A model generated the notes under the pieces. It was not told the DNA's origin and ran no database searches. It saw only the letters and a program-made list of their open reading frames with translations. Below, piece by piece: positions 9,244 through 16,195 of a stretch of 64,000 nucleotides of DNA. Position 1 is the first letter of the stretch. The number at the start of each line of letters is the position of its first letter. The position numbers and the translations under genes were made by a program. Origin of the DNA: an uncultured Christensenellaceae bacterium (GTDB lineage: Bacteria > Bacillota > Clostridia > Christensenellales > Borkfalkiaceae); the NCBI GenBank assembly GCA_910587825.1, contig CAJUNJ010000007.1, positions 1 to 64,000 of the forward strand. The letters are read 5' to 3'.

Positions 9244-10233
9244 TTACTTAGTATGTTTTCCGGTCTCTTCCAGAAGAAGGGTAATTACGTCGTCCACGCC
9301 GAGTTTTTCGTTTACAGACGTGTAATTTATTTTAATTCTGTGCCTTAATACGGGATAAGCCAACGCCCGAATATCGGCATAGGACACGTTGTAACTTCCG
9401 TTCATAAGCGCGCGTATCTTCGCGCTGGTGATAAGCGCCTGCGCCGCACGGGGGGACGCGCCGTATTTGATATACTTTTTCGCCGTCGAAGAAGTTTCTT
9501 TAAGCTCCGGATGGGTATAAGTTATAAGGTTTACCGCATATTGAAGCACGTCGTCTATGACGGGTACGTTTTTGGCAAGTTCACGCATTTCGAGAATGGT
9601 TTTGCCGTCGACTATTGCCGTTGCCGTCTCGTCAAGCGTCTTCTGCGTCATTGTGACGATGTCTTTAAGCTCGTCCACGGCGGGGAATTTCATTATAAGC
9701 TTGAACATAAAACGGTCCATCTGCGCTTCAGGCAGGGGGTACGTACCGTCCTGTTCGATGGGGTTTTCGGTTGCAAGCACGAAGAAAGGTTCTTCCAAAG
9801 GATAAGTTGTGTTGGCAACGGTAACTTTATGCTCCTGCATAACTTCAAGCATTGCCGCCTGTGTTTTGGGGGTTGCACGGTTGATTTCGTCGGCAAGCAC
9901 AAGGTTTGCGAAAATGGGTCCGCGCTGGAACCTGACGTTCATTTTACCCTTTTCGTCCTTTTCCATTACGTTTGTACCCGTTACGTCGGAAGGCATAAGG
10001 TCGGGCGTGAACTGAATTCTCGCAAACGGAAGCGAAAGCGTCTTTCCAAGCGAACGGACAAGCCTTGTTTTACCTACGCCGGGGACGCCTTCCAAAAGCA
10101 CGTTACCGCCCGCTATTATTGCGACTATAACGTTTTCTATAATGTCTTCCTGTCCAACTACGTCTTTGTGAAGTTCCGCCTTTATGTCGGCGATTGCTTT
10201 ACTGAATTTTTCTACTTTTGCGGTGTTATCCAT
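9244..10233 (-). CDS. MoxR-family AAA+ ATPase
   Basis: 329 residues, the normal MoxR length. Walker A is GVPGVGKT (about 49-56), Walker B/sensor region includes LADEINRA-x-PKTQAALLE-like sequence, and the conserved ATENPIEQDGTYPLPEAQ motif follows. C-terminal lid helices end the protein. MoxR ATPases act as chaperone-like assembly factors for their VWA partners, here the two VWA proteins and DUF58 protein encoded next. An AGGT element lies before the ATG. The gene is second in a minus-strand operon whose likely promoter is at 11866-11894. Assignment to the family is secure; the target complex is inferred from the neighbours. Confidence 0.95.
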   Translation of the reverse strand: MDNTAKVEKFSKAIADIKAELHKDVVGQEDIIENVIVAIIAGGNVLLEGVPGVGKTRLVRSLGKTLSLPFARIQFTPDLMPSDVTGTNVMEKDEKGKMNVRFQRGPIFANLVLADEINRATPKTQAAMLEVMQEHKVTVANTTYPLEEPFFVLATENPIEQDGTYPLPEAQMDRFMFKLIMKFPAVDELKDIVTMTQKTLDETATAIVDGKTILEMRELAKNVPVIDDVLQYAVNLITYTHPELKETSSTAKKYIKYGASPRAAQALITSAKIRALMNGSYNVSYADIRALAYPVLRHRIKINYTSVNEKLGVDDVITLLLEETGKHTK

Positions 10234-10261
10234 AATTAACCTACCTGAAATTTATGTGATT

Positions 10262-11788
10262 TTATTTTTCTTCTTCTTTAAGTCCGCTGCTTAAAATATC
10301 GAAATAATCTTTTAAGAAGCCTTTAAGTTCGTCCGGCATACTTTCCATAAGCTCGTTGGCTTTTGCCGAATACTCGCCCAAAACCGTGCCGTACTTGACG
10401 TGTTCGCCGTTGACGGGGTAATAAATTACTTCGTCGCTGCCGTAGAGATGTTCCTGATCTCCGTCGCCGCCGGGGTTGTCTTCTTCGGGCGGTTTAACCG
10501 AACCGGGGTCGTCGGGGTTGTCGGGGTCGTCGGGATTATCAAACGTTATCTTGAATAAGTCGATAAGCTCGTAACGGATATAATCTGTCATCATTGCGTT
10601 ATAGCTCTGCCCCCACACGGCGCGCACCGTAGAAGATATAAGCTTAGTGTTGGGCGCGTCCGTACGCTGGATAAGCGAAGGCTTGGTTTGTATTCTCACC
10701 ATTCCGTCGCTAAGACTTTTAAGTTCGTCCTTGTAGTCGGTAAGCGCATTAAACAGACCGTCGTACGTATCAAGCGAAGAAAGTTCGAGATAAGCAACAT
10801 CGAAAACGCCTATAAATTCCGTTACCTTACTTTTTGCCGAACTTACGTTGTTTGCGCTGTCTATCTTTTCATAAAGTGATTTAAATACACCGTCAAACAG
10901 TTCCGCAAGTCTGTCGTCAAGCAAAAGCGACTGCTCGGTAACCGCGTCGAAAGTATTTACGACGGTTGTGCCGTCTGCTTTGTAGTATTCGGTGGACTGA
11001 CTTAACGCGTTGCCGTAACCTTCAAAACCTTCGTAAGGCGCAAGAAGGCCCCCGAAGTCGTCAGCCGAATTAAGCCCGTCGGTAATGCCTTCCACCGCCG
11101 TCAACGCGGCTTTTACCGTCTCTGACATAACCTGTTCGGTAACTTCCTTTGTCCCGTCTTCCGTCCAGAAAGCCGTAAGAAGCCCTTCCAGAACGACGGC
11201 AACCGCATTTTTGGGCGTCTCTTCCATATTGCTTGCCTTTACGTTGGAAATAAGGGTGTTAAGCCTTACTTTCTGCCAATCGTCAAATTCCACGGGGGGT
11301 TCGGGCTTTATATCGGAATTTCCGCCGACTTCGGGATTTTTAACCATCATACCCGAAAGGAACAGTCCGCAAGCCATTACGGGAATTAAAAGGCTTAAAA
11401 GCATATATTTGAGTGCGGGCTTTTTGGGCGACATTCCTTTAAGTCTTTCGGAAGTGTCGTTGCGCTGTAAGACAGCCATATCGTCGAAACTTTGGGAAAA
11501 TTCAACCATAGTCTGAACTCTTTCACCCAGCGCGTAATCTCTGTCAAGCCGTTTAGCCACGCGTTTGTCCGTGGGGCGCAAAATCAAAAAGAACAGCGCA
11601 CCTACAATGCCCGCCGTACCTACGGCGATAAGCGCGTAATATCCGCCGTTTATGACTATTTTGTTAAGTTTAAGCGTAAGCATAACCGCGCCTACGGCAA
11701 TAAGCCCCGCGCACACGCCTATTATGACGCTTAAAATTATTGCGCCTTTGAAGTATTTAGATTTTATCTTTTTAAAAGATTCACCCAT
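10262..11788 (-). CDS. Membrane-anchored protein opening the Bat-like operon
   Basis: 508 residues from the ATG at 11788, chosen because AAGGAGG lies 6-7 nt upstream; an open frame 11 codons longer lacks this. Two N-terminal helices (about 17-42 and 50-75) and a third at about 140-160 are followed by a long, mostly helical domain (about 190-420) and a Pro/Asp repeat linker (DNPDDPDNPDDP) before a C-terminal helical tail. The layout recalls the large membrane proteins often placed upstream of MoxR in Bacteroidetes and Firmicutes, but I cannot name a family. First gene of the operon; role in the MoxR/VWA system is inferred from position. Confidence 0.8.
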   Translation of the reverse strand: MGESFKKIKSKYFKGAIILSVIIGVCAGLIAVGAVMLTLKLNKIVINGGYYALIAVGTAGIVGALFFLILRPTDKRVAKRLDRDYALGERVQTMVEFSQSFDDMAVLQRNDTSERLKGMSPKKPALKYMLLSLLIPVMACGLFLSGMMVKNPEVGGNSDIKPEPPVEFDDWQKVRLNTLISNVKASNMEETPKNAVAVVLEGLLTAFWTEDGTKEVTEQVMSETVKAALTAVEGITDGLNSADDFGGLLAPYEGFEGYGNALSQSTEYYKADGTTVVNTFDAVTEQSLLLDDRLAELFDGVFKSLYEKIDSANNVSSAKSKVTEFIGVFDVAYLELSSLDTYDGLFNALTDYKDELKSLSDGMVRIQTKPSLIQRTDAPNTKLISSTVRAVWGQSYNAMMTDYIRYELIDLFKITFDNPDDPDNPDDPGSVKPPEEDNPGGDGDQEHLYGSDEVIYYPVNGEHVKYGTVLGEYSAKANELMESMPDELKGFLKDYFDILSSGLKEEEK

Positions 11789-11865
11789 ACCGCGCCTCCT
11801 TAAAATAAGGTCAAAAAGCATAAAAATATAATATTTATTTGCATAAATGATTATTTAGTTACTTT

Positions 11866-11894
11866 ATAATATCATATTCCGTATAATAATACAA
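11866..11894 (-). promoter_or_regulatory. Promoter of the MoxR/VWA operon
   Basis: On minus, TTGTAT (11894-11889) and TATTAT (11871-11866) are separated by 17 nt, about 78 nt before the first ATG of the operon. The -10 matches 5 of 6 consensus bases and the -35 only 3 of 6, so this is a moderate call. Confidence 0.4.
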
Positions 11895-11960
11895 GTATTT
11901 TACTATTGCAAAAAGTTATATAACGTATAATAAATTTCAAATACAGTAAATTTTTGCCAT

Positions 11961-12004
11961 AAAACAAACGCAACGGCGGTTTTACACGCCGTTGCATTTG
12001 TTTT
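11961..12004 (-). terminator. Terminator of the protease/sigma cassette
   Basis: GCAACGGCG (from 11970) pairs with CGCCGTTGC (to 11995) and the stem is prolonged by flanking AAAACAAA/TTTGTTTT. On minus it follows the stop at 12003 directly and ends in GTTTTATGG. Confidence 0.65.
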
Positions 12005-12203
12005 ATTTTACCTGAAAGTGTTTTTCTATGTCATCGATACCGAATTTTTTGAAGCCCTGCCATTTGCTGACTATTTCAAGACATTCGATATATGCAAGAT
12101 ATTCGTTGGTTACGAAATCTTTACCTCTGTTCGCTTCCTGAATTTCGTACAGGGTAAATATTAAATACTCTATCAGATAATTCAAAATGCTTTTCTCTGT
12201 CAT
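12003..12203 (-). CDS. Small hypothetical protein
   Basis: 66 residues, acidic and helical, no recognised domain, no signal peptide. A GTG at 12212 would overlap the upstream stop as GTGA and add three residues; I prefer the ATG at 12203 because an AAGAG element then has normal spacing. The gene ends in a strong terminator and is last in the cassette with the single-pass membrane protein and cysteine protease. It might be a cytoplasmic partner of one of these, but nothing in the sequence proves it. Confidence 0.6.
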   Translation of the reverse strand: MTEKSILNYLIEYLIFTLYEIQEANRGKDFVTNEYLAYIECLEIVSKWQGFKKFGIDDIEKHFQVK

Positions 12204-12208
12204 ATTAT

Positions 12209-12889
12209 TCACTCTTTTATTTTTATTAATTGTTCAATGCTGTTCAAAAACGCCTGTTCACCGTCTGCGGGACTCTGGTTATATATAAAGTAAACTGTTT
12301 CGGTTTTTACTTTTATAAGACCTTTGTATTCGACGGTATCTTTTATTTGACTTTCGCCATAGCTGTATTTAACCGTATAATCTTCCAACTTTGCCGACTT
12401 TATTACGCCGTTAAAATTAAAGTCATACTTAAAGTATTTATTAATTACTACGGTTAAATATAAGTTAGATAATTCTATTGTTGCTTCAAATGTATAATAA
12501 AGTTTATCATCTGATTTTGTATCATAATATAAATTGCTTGCTTCGCTTTCAATCAAAGATAAATCGAAATAATTTAAATCTTCAATCATTTCGTCAAATA
12601 CAACATCTCTTTGAGCAATATATTCATCCTGATATAAAGATATTTTTTGAGCGGGCAGACCGAACACAAGTCCGCAAACTATACCTACCGCCACCAAAAA
12701 TGCGCCGAGCAAAAGCAAGGTTTTTTGCAAGTTAAAGGTTTTGGCTTTTACGGCAGTCTGCTGCCCTGTTTTTGACTGTATTTCACCGCTTTCAACGTCG
12801 GTTAAAAGTCTTTCGTAAAACTGCCTGTCCCTTTCCGAATATGGAACTTCTGCATCTGTTTTAAGTTTTAAGTGTTTTTTCCAATTCAT
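12209..12889 (-). CDS. Single-pass membrane protein next to the protease, possible anti-sigma or immunity factor
   Basis: 226 residues. The first about 68 residues are hydrophilic and cytoplasmic (NWKKHLKLKTDAEVPYSERDRQ...), a helix spans about 73-95, and the last 130 residues form an extracytoplasmic domain rich in Tyr, Asp and Lys. GAGAGG precedes the ATG. It starts 8 nt after the cysteine protease gene and lies in the same group as two ECF-type sigma factors. This topology fits an anti-sigma factor or a membrane protein guarding the protease, but no anti-sigma zinc motif is visible and no family was recognised. Confidence 0.7.
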   Translation of the reverse strand: MNWKKHLKLKTDAEVPYSERDRQFYERLLTDVESGEIQSKTGQQTAVKAKTFNLQKTLLLLGAFLVAVGIVCGLVFGLPAQKISLYQDEYIAQRDVVFDEMIEDLNYFDLSLIESEASNLYYDTKSDDKLYYTFEATIELSNLYLTVVINKYFKYDFNFNGVIKSAKLEDYTVKYSYGESQIKDTVEYKGLIKVKTETVYFIYNQSPADGEQAFLNSIEQLIKIKE

Positions 12890-12897
12890 AATACCTC

Positions 12898-14073
12898 TCA
12901 GTGAATGTAGGCTCCGTAAGCAGCGTCTACATTCGTGCTGTAATCTATATTAAAATATGCAGTATTTGGATTTGCAAAACCCGTTGCAACCTCTATCATA
13001 CGCATATTCAATAAACTTCCGTCTTTAAGGGTATAAAATATATCTCTGTATGCAAAGCCCACCATTACGTGGTTTCCTGAATAGTTTGTGTAGTCATAAT
13101 AATCTTCTTCGTCGTTCGTGGTTATTTGACAGGTATTGTACGTACTCAAAAACATAACTATGGGCTTATTTGCCTTCATATTGGACATAACCGACATATA
13201 ATTCAATTTGCCCGAACTCATAATAGAGTTCAATTCGCAGGTGTAACCCAGACGGGAACAGTACTTGTTTATCCCGCTTTTGAAATTTGCTTCGCTTATG
13301 CCGTTTGCCGTACCCTTCATATCCGCATAAAGTTTATCTATTGCGCTGTAAACGGCTGAATCTACAAGATTATAAACATAATGTCCGTCAATTTCATAAC
13401 CTGCGGAATGATTGGGAATTAAATTTTCATAATACCTGTCAAAATATCCGACTATGTTACCGCCCGCAACAGCCGCGCAGCCCCCACGCAAATTGTTACC
13501 GTTATAATGAGGGAAATACCAACACATATCGTAGCCGTCATAATCTCTGTACTTAAATTCTATGGTTACCGTTGTATACTCGGGTGTAACGGCTTTACTG
13601 CCCTGATAGTAAACGGCGTCTTTTTTCAAAATTTCAACGGCCTGTTCGGAAAGTTTTTCACCGCTTGCAATATCGTATATTTCACTTTCGTAAGCCTTGT
13701 AATAGGACATATTATTTATGTAAACGCAAAGCTCGTCCTTACCGACCTGCGCGTAAGGGCTTGCGGAGGAAGGGTAAAATTCCCGCGCGGTATAACCGTT
13801 TTCGTCGCATATTACTATTGCGTAACCGTCGCCGGAAGCAACGGTAAATTCGTAAGCGTAGCCCAAATGCTGTAAATTGACGTCGTAAACGGGTTTACGC
13901 ACCGCCGATATGTAAGAACCTTCAACGTCGTCGCCGTCAAGCATTGCGCTTGCCGCGGCGCGGAAACACCTGTCGCAGTCTTCAAGGCTGACGTAAGCGA
14001 AAGCCGAAATTCCACCTATGGTGCTTGCAACAAGCAACGCCGTAAGCAACAGCGTAAAAACTAACTTTTTCAA
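12898..14073 (-). CDS. Secreted papain-like cysteine protease (C10/C39-like)
   Basis: 391 residues from a TTG at 14073, chosen because AAGAGG lies 9 nt upstream and the product then begins MKKLVF with a clean Sec signal ending near ISAFA (about 25). Residues about 65-115 (YAYEFTVASGDGYAIVICDENG...YSPS-like) resemble the propeptide of streptopain-type C10 peptidases. The catalytic block RGGCAAVAGGNIVGYFDRYY places the nucleophile at Cys199 and GNHVMVGFAYR the general base at His335. Probably exported as a zymogen. Beside it lie an ECF-type sigma gene (59 nt upstream) and a single-pass membrane protein. Substrate unknown; could process cell-envelope, host or competitor proteins. Confidence 0.75.
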   Translation of the reverse strand: MKKLVFTLLLTALLVASTIGGISAFAYVSLEDCDRCFRAAASAMLDGDDVEGSYISAVRKPVYDVNLQHLGYAYEFTVASGDGYAIVICDENGYTAREFYPSSASPYAQVGKDELCVYINNMSYYKAYESEIYDIASGEKLSEQAVEILKKDAVYYQGSKAVTPEYTTVTIEFKYRDYDGYDMCWYFPHYNGNNLRGGCAAVAGGNIVGYFDRYYENLIPNHSAGYEIDGHYVYNLVDSAVYSAIDKLYADMKGTANGISEANFKSGINKYCSRLGYTCELNSIMSSGKLNYMSVMSNMKANKPIVMFLSTYNTCQITTNDEEDYYDYTNYSGNHVMVGFAYRDIFYTLKDGSLLNMRMIEVATGFANPNTAYFNIDYSTNVDAAYGAYIH

Positions 14074-14132
14074 TCTTTTGTACCTCTTCTTTTTATAAAA
14101 TAAGATATACAAAAGTTTGCGTTTTGTTACAT

Positions 14133-14636
14133 TTATGACAATAACTCGTTTAATTTCTTTGCCGCGCTTTTGCAGATATTGCTTGCGCTTTTTGCCGTAA
14201 TGCCAAGCGTCTGAGAAATTTCTTTAAACTTGTACCCGCCGAAATAGTGAAGCCAGATTACCTGCAAGGGGCGTTTTTCAAGCTTGCGCAATGCCTGCTT
14301 CAAGTCCGCCCGTTCAAGATAATCTTCATACACCCTGTCCGCGTCTATATTTTCTATAAGCGACCGATATTTTTTGTCCGATTTAAGCTTGTCCAAAACG
14401 TAGTTGCGGGCAACCTTGAAAAGCCAGCGGTTAGGTAAAAGCACGTAACTGTAATTCTTTATAAGGAAAATTTTATAGTGGAAAATATCGAAAGCCGTCT
14501 CTTCCGCGTCAATTTTATTGCCGAACATATGCATTACGTAAATTTTAAATTTGACGACGCAGTATTTATAAAATTCTTCGTTAAAAATTCCCTTACTGCT
14601 GTCGGCAAGACAGTTATTGAACCTGACAATATCCAT
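14133..14636 (-). CDS. ECF-type RNA polymerase sigma factor
   Basis: 167 residues, usual ECF size. Region 2 spans about 20-95 (including LLPNRWLFKVARNYVLDKLKS) and region 4 spans about 112-165 with the helix-turn-helix HYFGGYKFKEISQTLGITAKSASNICKSAAKKL. It directs RNA polymerase to a specific promoter set. A second ECF-like gene of similar size but low identity lies upstream, and the secreted cysteine protease lies downstream at 59 nt, so the protease is a likely target. A palindrome ACAGTAT-N5-ATACTGT sits about 40 nt before the ATG. No anti-sigma gene is obvious apart from the single-pass protein at 12209. Confidence 0.8.
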   Translation of the reverse strand: MDIVRFNNCLADSSKGIFNEEFYKYCVVKFKIYVMHMFGNKIDAEETAFDIFHYKIFLIKNYSYVLLPNRWLFKVARNYVLDKLKSDKKYRSLIENIDADRVYEDYLERADLKQALRKLEKRPLQVIWLHYFGGYKFKEISQTLGITAKSASNICKSAAKKLNELLS

Positions 14637-14675
14637 TTGTAAACTTTCCGAATAAATTTTTTTAAAACTTAAAAT

Positions 14676-14694
14676 ACAGTATTCAAGATACTGT
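14676..14694. promoter_or_regulatory. Palindromic operator ACAGTAT-TCAAG-ATACTGT
   Basis: Seven-base arms with a five-base centre, 40 nt upstream of the ECF sigma start. On minus it fills the gap between TTCAAC and TATTTT, a possible weak -35/-10 pair. The same palindrome, with the same first two spacer bases TC, recurs before the XRE gene at 50074-50092. Confidence 0.5.
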
Positions 14695-14732
14695 TGAAGT
14701 TAAAAATATTTTTACTGATTAAAGATTTATTT

Positions 14733-14773
14733 ATGGGTTGCAGGCGCAACCCATAAAGGCGTCGACGCCTTTA
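14733..14773. terminator. Double hairpin after the second sigma gene
   Basis: ATGGGTTG-caggcg-CAACCCAT (14733-14754) is followed directly by the perfect palindrome TAAAGGCGTCGACGCCTTTA (14754-14773), whose last three bases are the stop of the minus-strand sigma gene. The T-run lies on plus (TTATTTTT), so on minus this may act as an RNA 3' stabiliser or weak terminator. Confidence 0.45.
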
Positions 14774-15286
14774 TTTTTCACATTTTTTCAACAGGTGTAC
14801 CGCGCGGCTGTAACGCTGTCTGACGGTATTGTAATTCATATCGAACATTTGGGCAATTTCTTTCAGACTGTATCCTTTAAGCGCGTTAAGTATTATTATG
14901 TCGCGCGTGACGGGGTCCAGCTTTTGCCACATCGCTTTAAATTCTTGACCGATAACGTCTATTTCGTCTTCGAAATGAGGCGCGCATACTATATTGTCGA
15001 TAAGGGGCAGAGGCGCGCTTTCCTTTTGGCGGACGTATCTTAACATTTTATTATCCGCTATTCTTTTAAGCCAGCAGACGGGCGCAACTACATACTTTCT
15101 CGGTGTATATTTGTATAAAATATATTCTATAATTTCGTGTACGGCGTCGGTTACGTAATCTATTTTTCCGTATCTGTACTCTATACGTCTTGTAAGCACG
15201 TCGCAGCAATATTCATACATTTCTTTAAAAACGGCTTTGTCGTGCTTCATTTTATGCAAATAGATATTAAATTTTATAATATTCAT
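14771..15286 (-). CDS. ECF-type sigma factor, second copy
   Basis: 171 residues. Region 2 lies at about 18-90 (DAVHEIIEYILYKYTPRKYVVAPVCWLKRIADNKMLRYVRQK split by loops) and region 4 at about 115-168 with helix-turn-helix GYSLKEIAQMFDMNYNTVRQRYSRAVHLLKK. It shares length, architecture and the N-terminal pattern I-x-FN-x-L with the sigma factor at 14133, so the two are probably distant paralogs, separated by a double hairpin that suggests separate or attenuated transcription. No SD of note. Target regulon unknown; the protease cassette downstream is the nearest candidate. Confidence 0.78.
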   Translation of the reverse strand: MNIIKFNIYLHKMKHDKAVFKEMYEYCCDVLTRRIEYRYGKIDYVTDAVHEIIEYILYKYTPRKYVVAPVCWLKRIADNKMLRYVRQKESAPLPLIDNIVCAPHFEDEIDVIGQEFKAMWQKLDPVTRDIIILNALKGYSLKEIAQMFDMNYNTVRQRYSRAVHLLKKCEK

Positions 15287-15585
15287 ATTCTTTTTTTATC
15301 AACTGTAAAAATAATTTAATTTTCTCCGTCAGCCGTAATATCTAATTCGGAAATCATATTACCATATAATATATTAAATATCAACTAAGCCCGTATACTT
15401 TTGCAAAAAAAGTCGAAAAAAGTCGAAATAAATCTAAATTTGTCGAATAAAATTGCATAATTATTTATTTCTTTGCTTGAATATATTAACACTTATACAG
15501 TTATAAACTTAGTTTTATTTAGACGCGGGAAAAAGTGTTTTTATACGTTTTTTATGTAACAAATTCAAAATAATTTCAATCTGCA
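15287..15585. other. AT-rich intergenic region with phased GTCGAA repeats
   Basis: No gene is seen in these 300 bases between the sigma gene and ysxC, both leftward. It is very AT rich. GTCGAA occurs at 15412, 15422 and 15442, spaced 10 and 20 bp, so all three copies face the same side of the helix. This may be a regulator-binding array for the sigma gene, whose start is 126-160 nt away. Several TATAAT-like strings are present but no single promoter stands out. Confidence 0.4.
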
Positions 15586-15608
15586 AAATAAAACCGCCCT
15601 AAGGCGGT
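15586..15608 (-). terminator. Terminator of the tig-clpP-clpX-lon-ysxC group
   Basis: ACCGCC (15593-15598) and GGCGGT (15603-15608) form a stem; on minus it is followed by TTTTATTTTG. It begins 3 nt after the ysxC stop. Confidence 0.75.
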
Positions 15609-15610
15609 GT

Positions 15611-16195
15611 TTACTGTTTAATAAGTATTTGTTCAAGCCTGTTTAAAACGCCTTCAAGCCCCTGACGGGTCTGCGAGGAAGTAAGCAGAATATCGTCGCG
15701 CCCGCATTTGAAGGCGCAAGCTATATTTTCAACCCCGCGGGCGGCGGCGGCTTTGGAAAGCTTGTCGGCTTTGGTTGCTATTACCGTAAACGGCATAATG
15801 TGATAGTAAAGATATTCTATCATCTGCCTGTCGTCGGCGGTAGGGTCGTGGCGGACGTCGCACAGCGCAAAGACGTGCGCGGCGCGCCTTTCGGCAAAAA
15901 AGTCGTCCAAAAGCTTTGCCCACTTTGCCTTTTCTTCCTTGGACACGCGCGCAAAGCCGTACCCCGGCAGGTCGGCAAGCAAAAATTCGCCGAAGTCGAA
16001 GTAGTTTACAAGGCGGGTTCTGCCCGGTTCCTTGGATACTTTGGCAAGTTTTTTTCTGCCCGCAAGCATATTTATAAAGCTGGACTTGCCGACGTTGGAC
16101 TTACCGCAAACGGCAATTACGGGCTTATCGGCAGTAATAAACTGATTTTTACCCGCCGCACTTGTTACAAATTCCGCTTTCGTGATTTTTAACAT
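15611..16195 (-). CDS. ysxC: Ribosome biogenesis GTP-binding protein YsxC/YihA
   Basis: 194 residues, the usual size of EngB/YsxC, a GTPase needed for late assembly of the large ribosomal subunit. G1 is GKSNVGKSS (about 31-39), G3 is DLPGYG, and G4 is TKAD (about 139-142); the flanking KLAKVSKEPGRTRLVNYF is diagnostic. The ATG follows the lon stop without a gap (TAAATG), and its SD AGGTATT lies inside the end of lon, so translation is probably coupled. Placement after lon is common in Firmicutes. Confidence 0.96.
   Translation of the reverse strand: MLKITKAEFVTSAAGKNQFITADKPVIAVCGKSNVGKSSFINMLAGRKKLAKVSKEPGRTRLVNYFDFGEFLLADLPGYGFARVSKEEKAKWAKLLDDFFAERRAAHVFALCDVRHDPTADDRQMIEYLYYHIMPFTVIATKADKLSKAAAARGVENIACAFKCGRDDILLTSSQTRQGLEGVLNRLEQILIKQ

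Noticed and set aside
12209..12889. Definite anti-sigma factor
   Set aside because: No ZAS zinc motif or recognised anti-sigma domain; topology alone is too weak to name it.
15412..15447. Possible CRISPR-like repeats
   Set aside because: Units are only six bases and irregular in spacing for CRISPR; no spacers or cas genes. Treated as possible operator sites.
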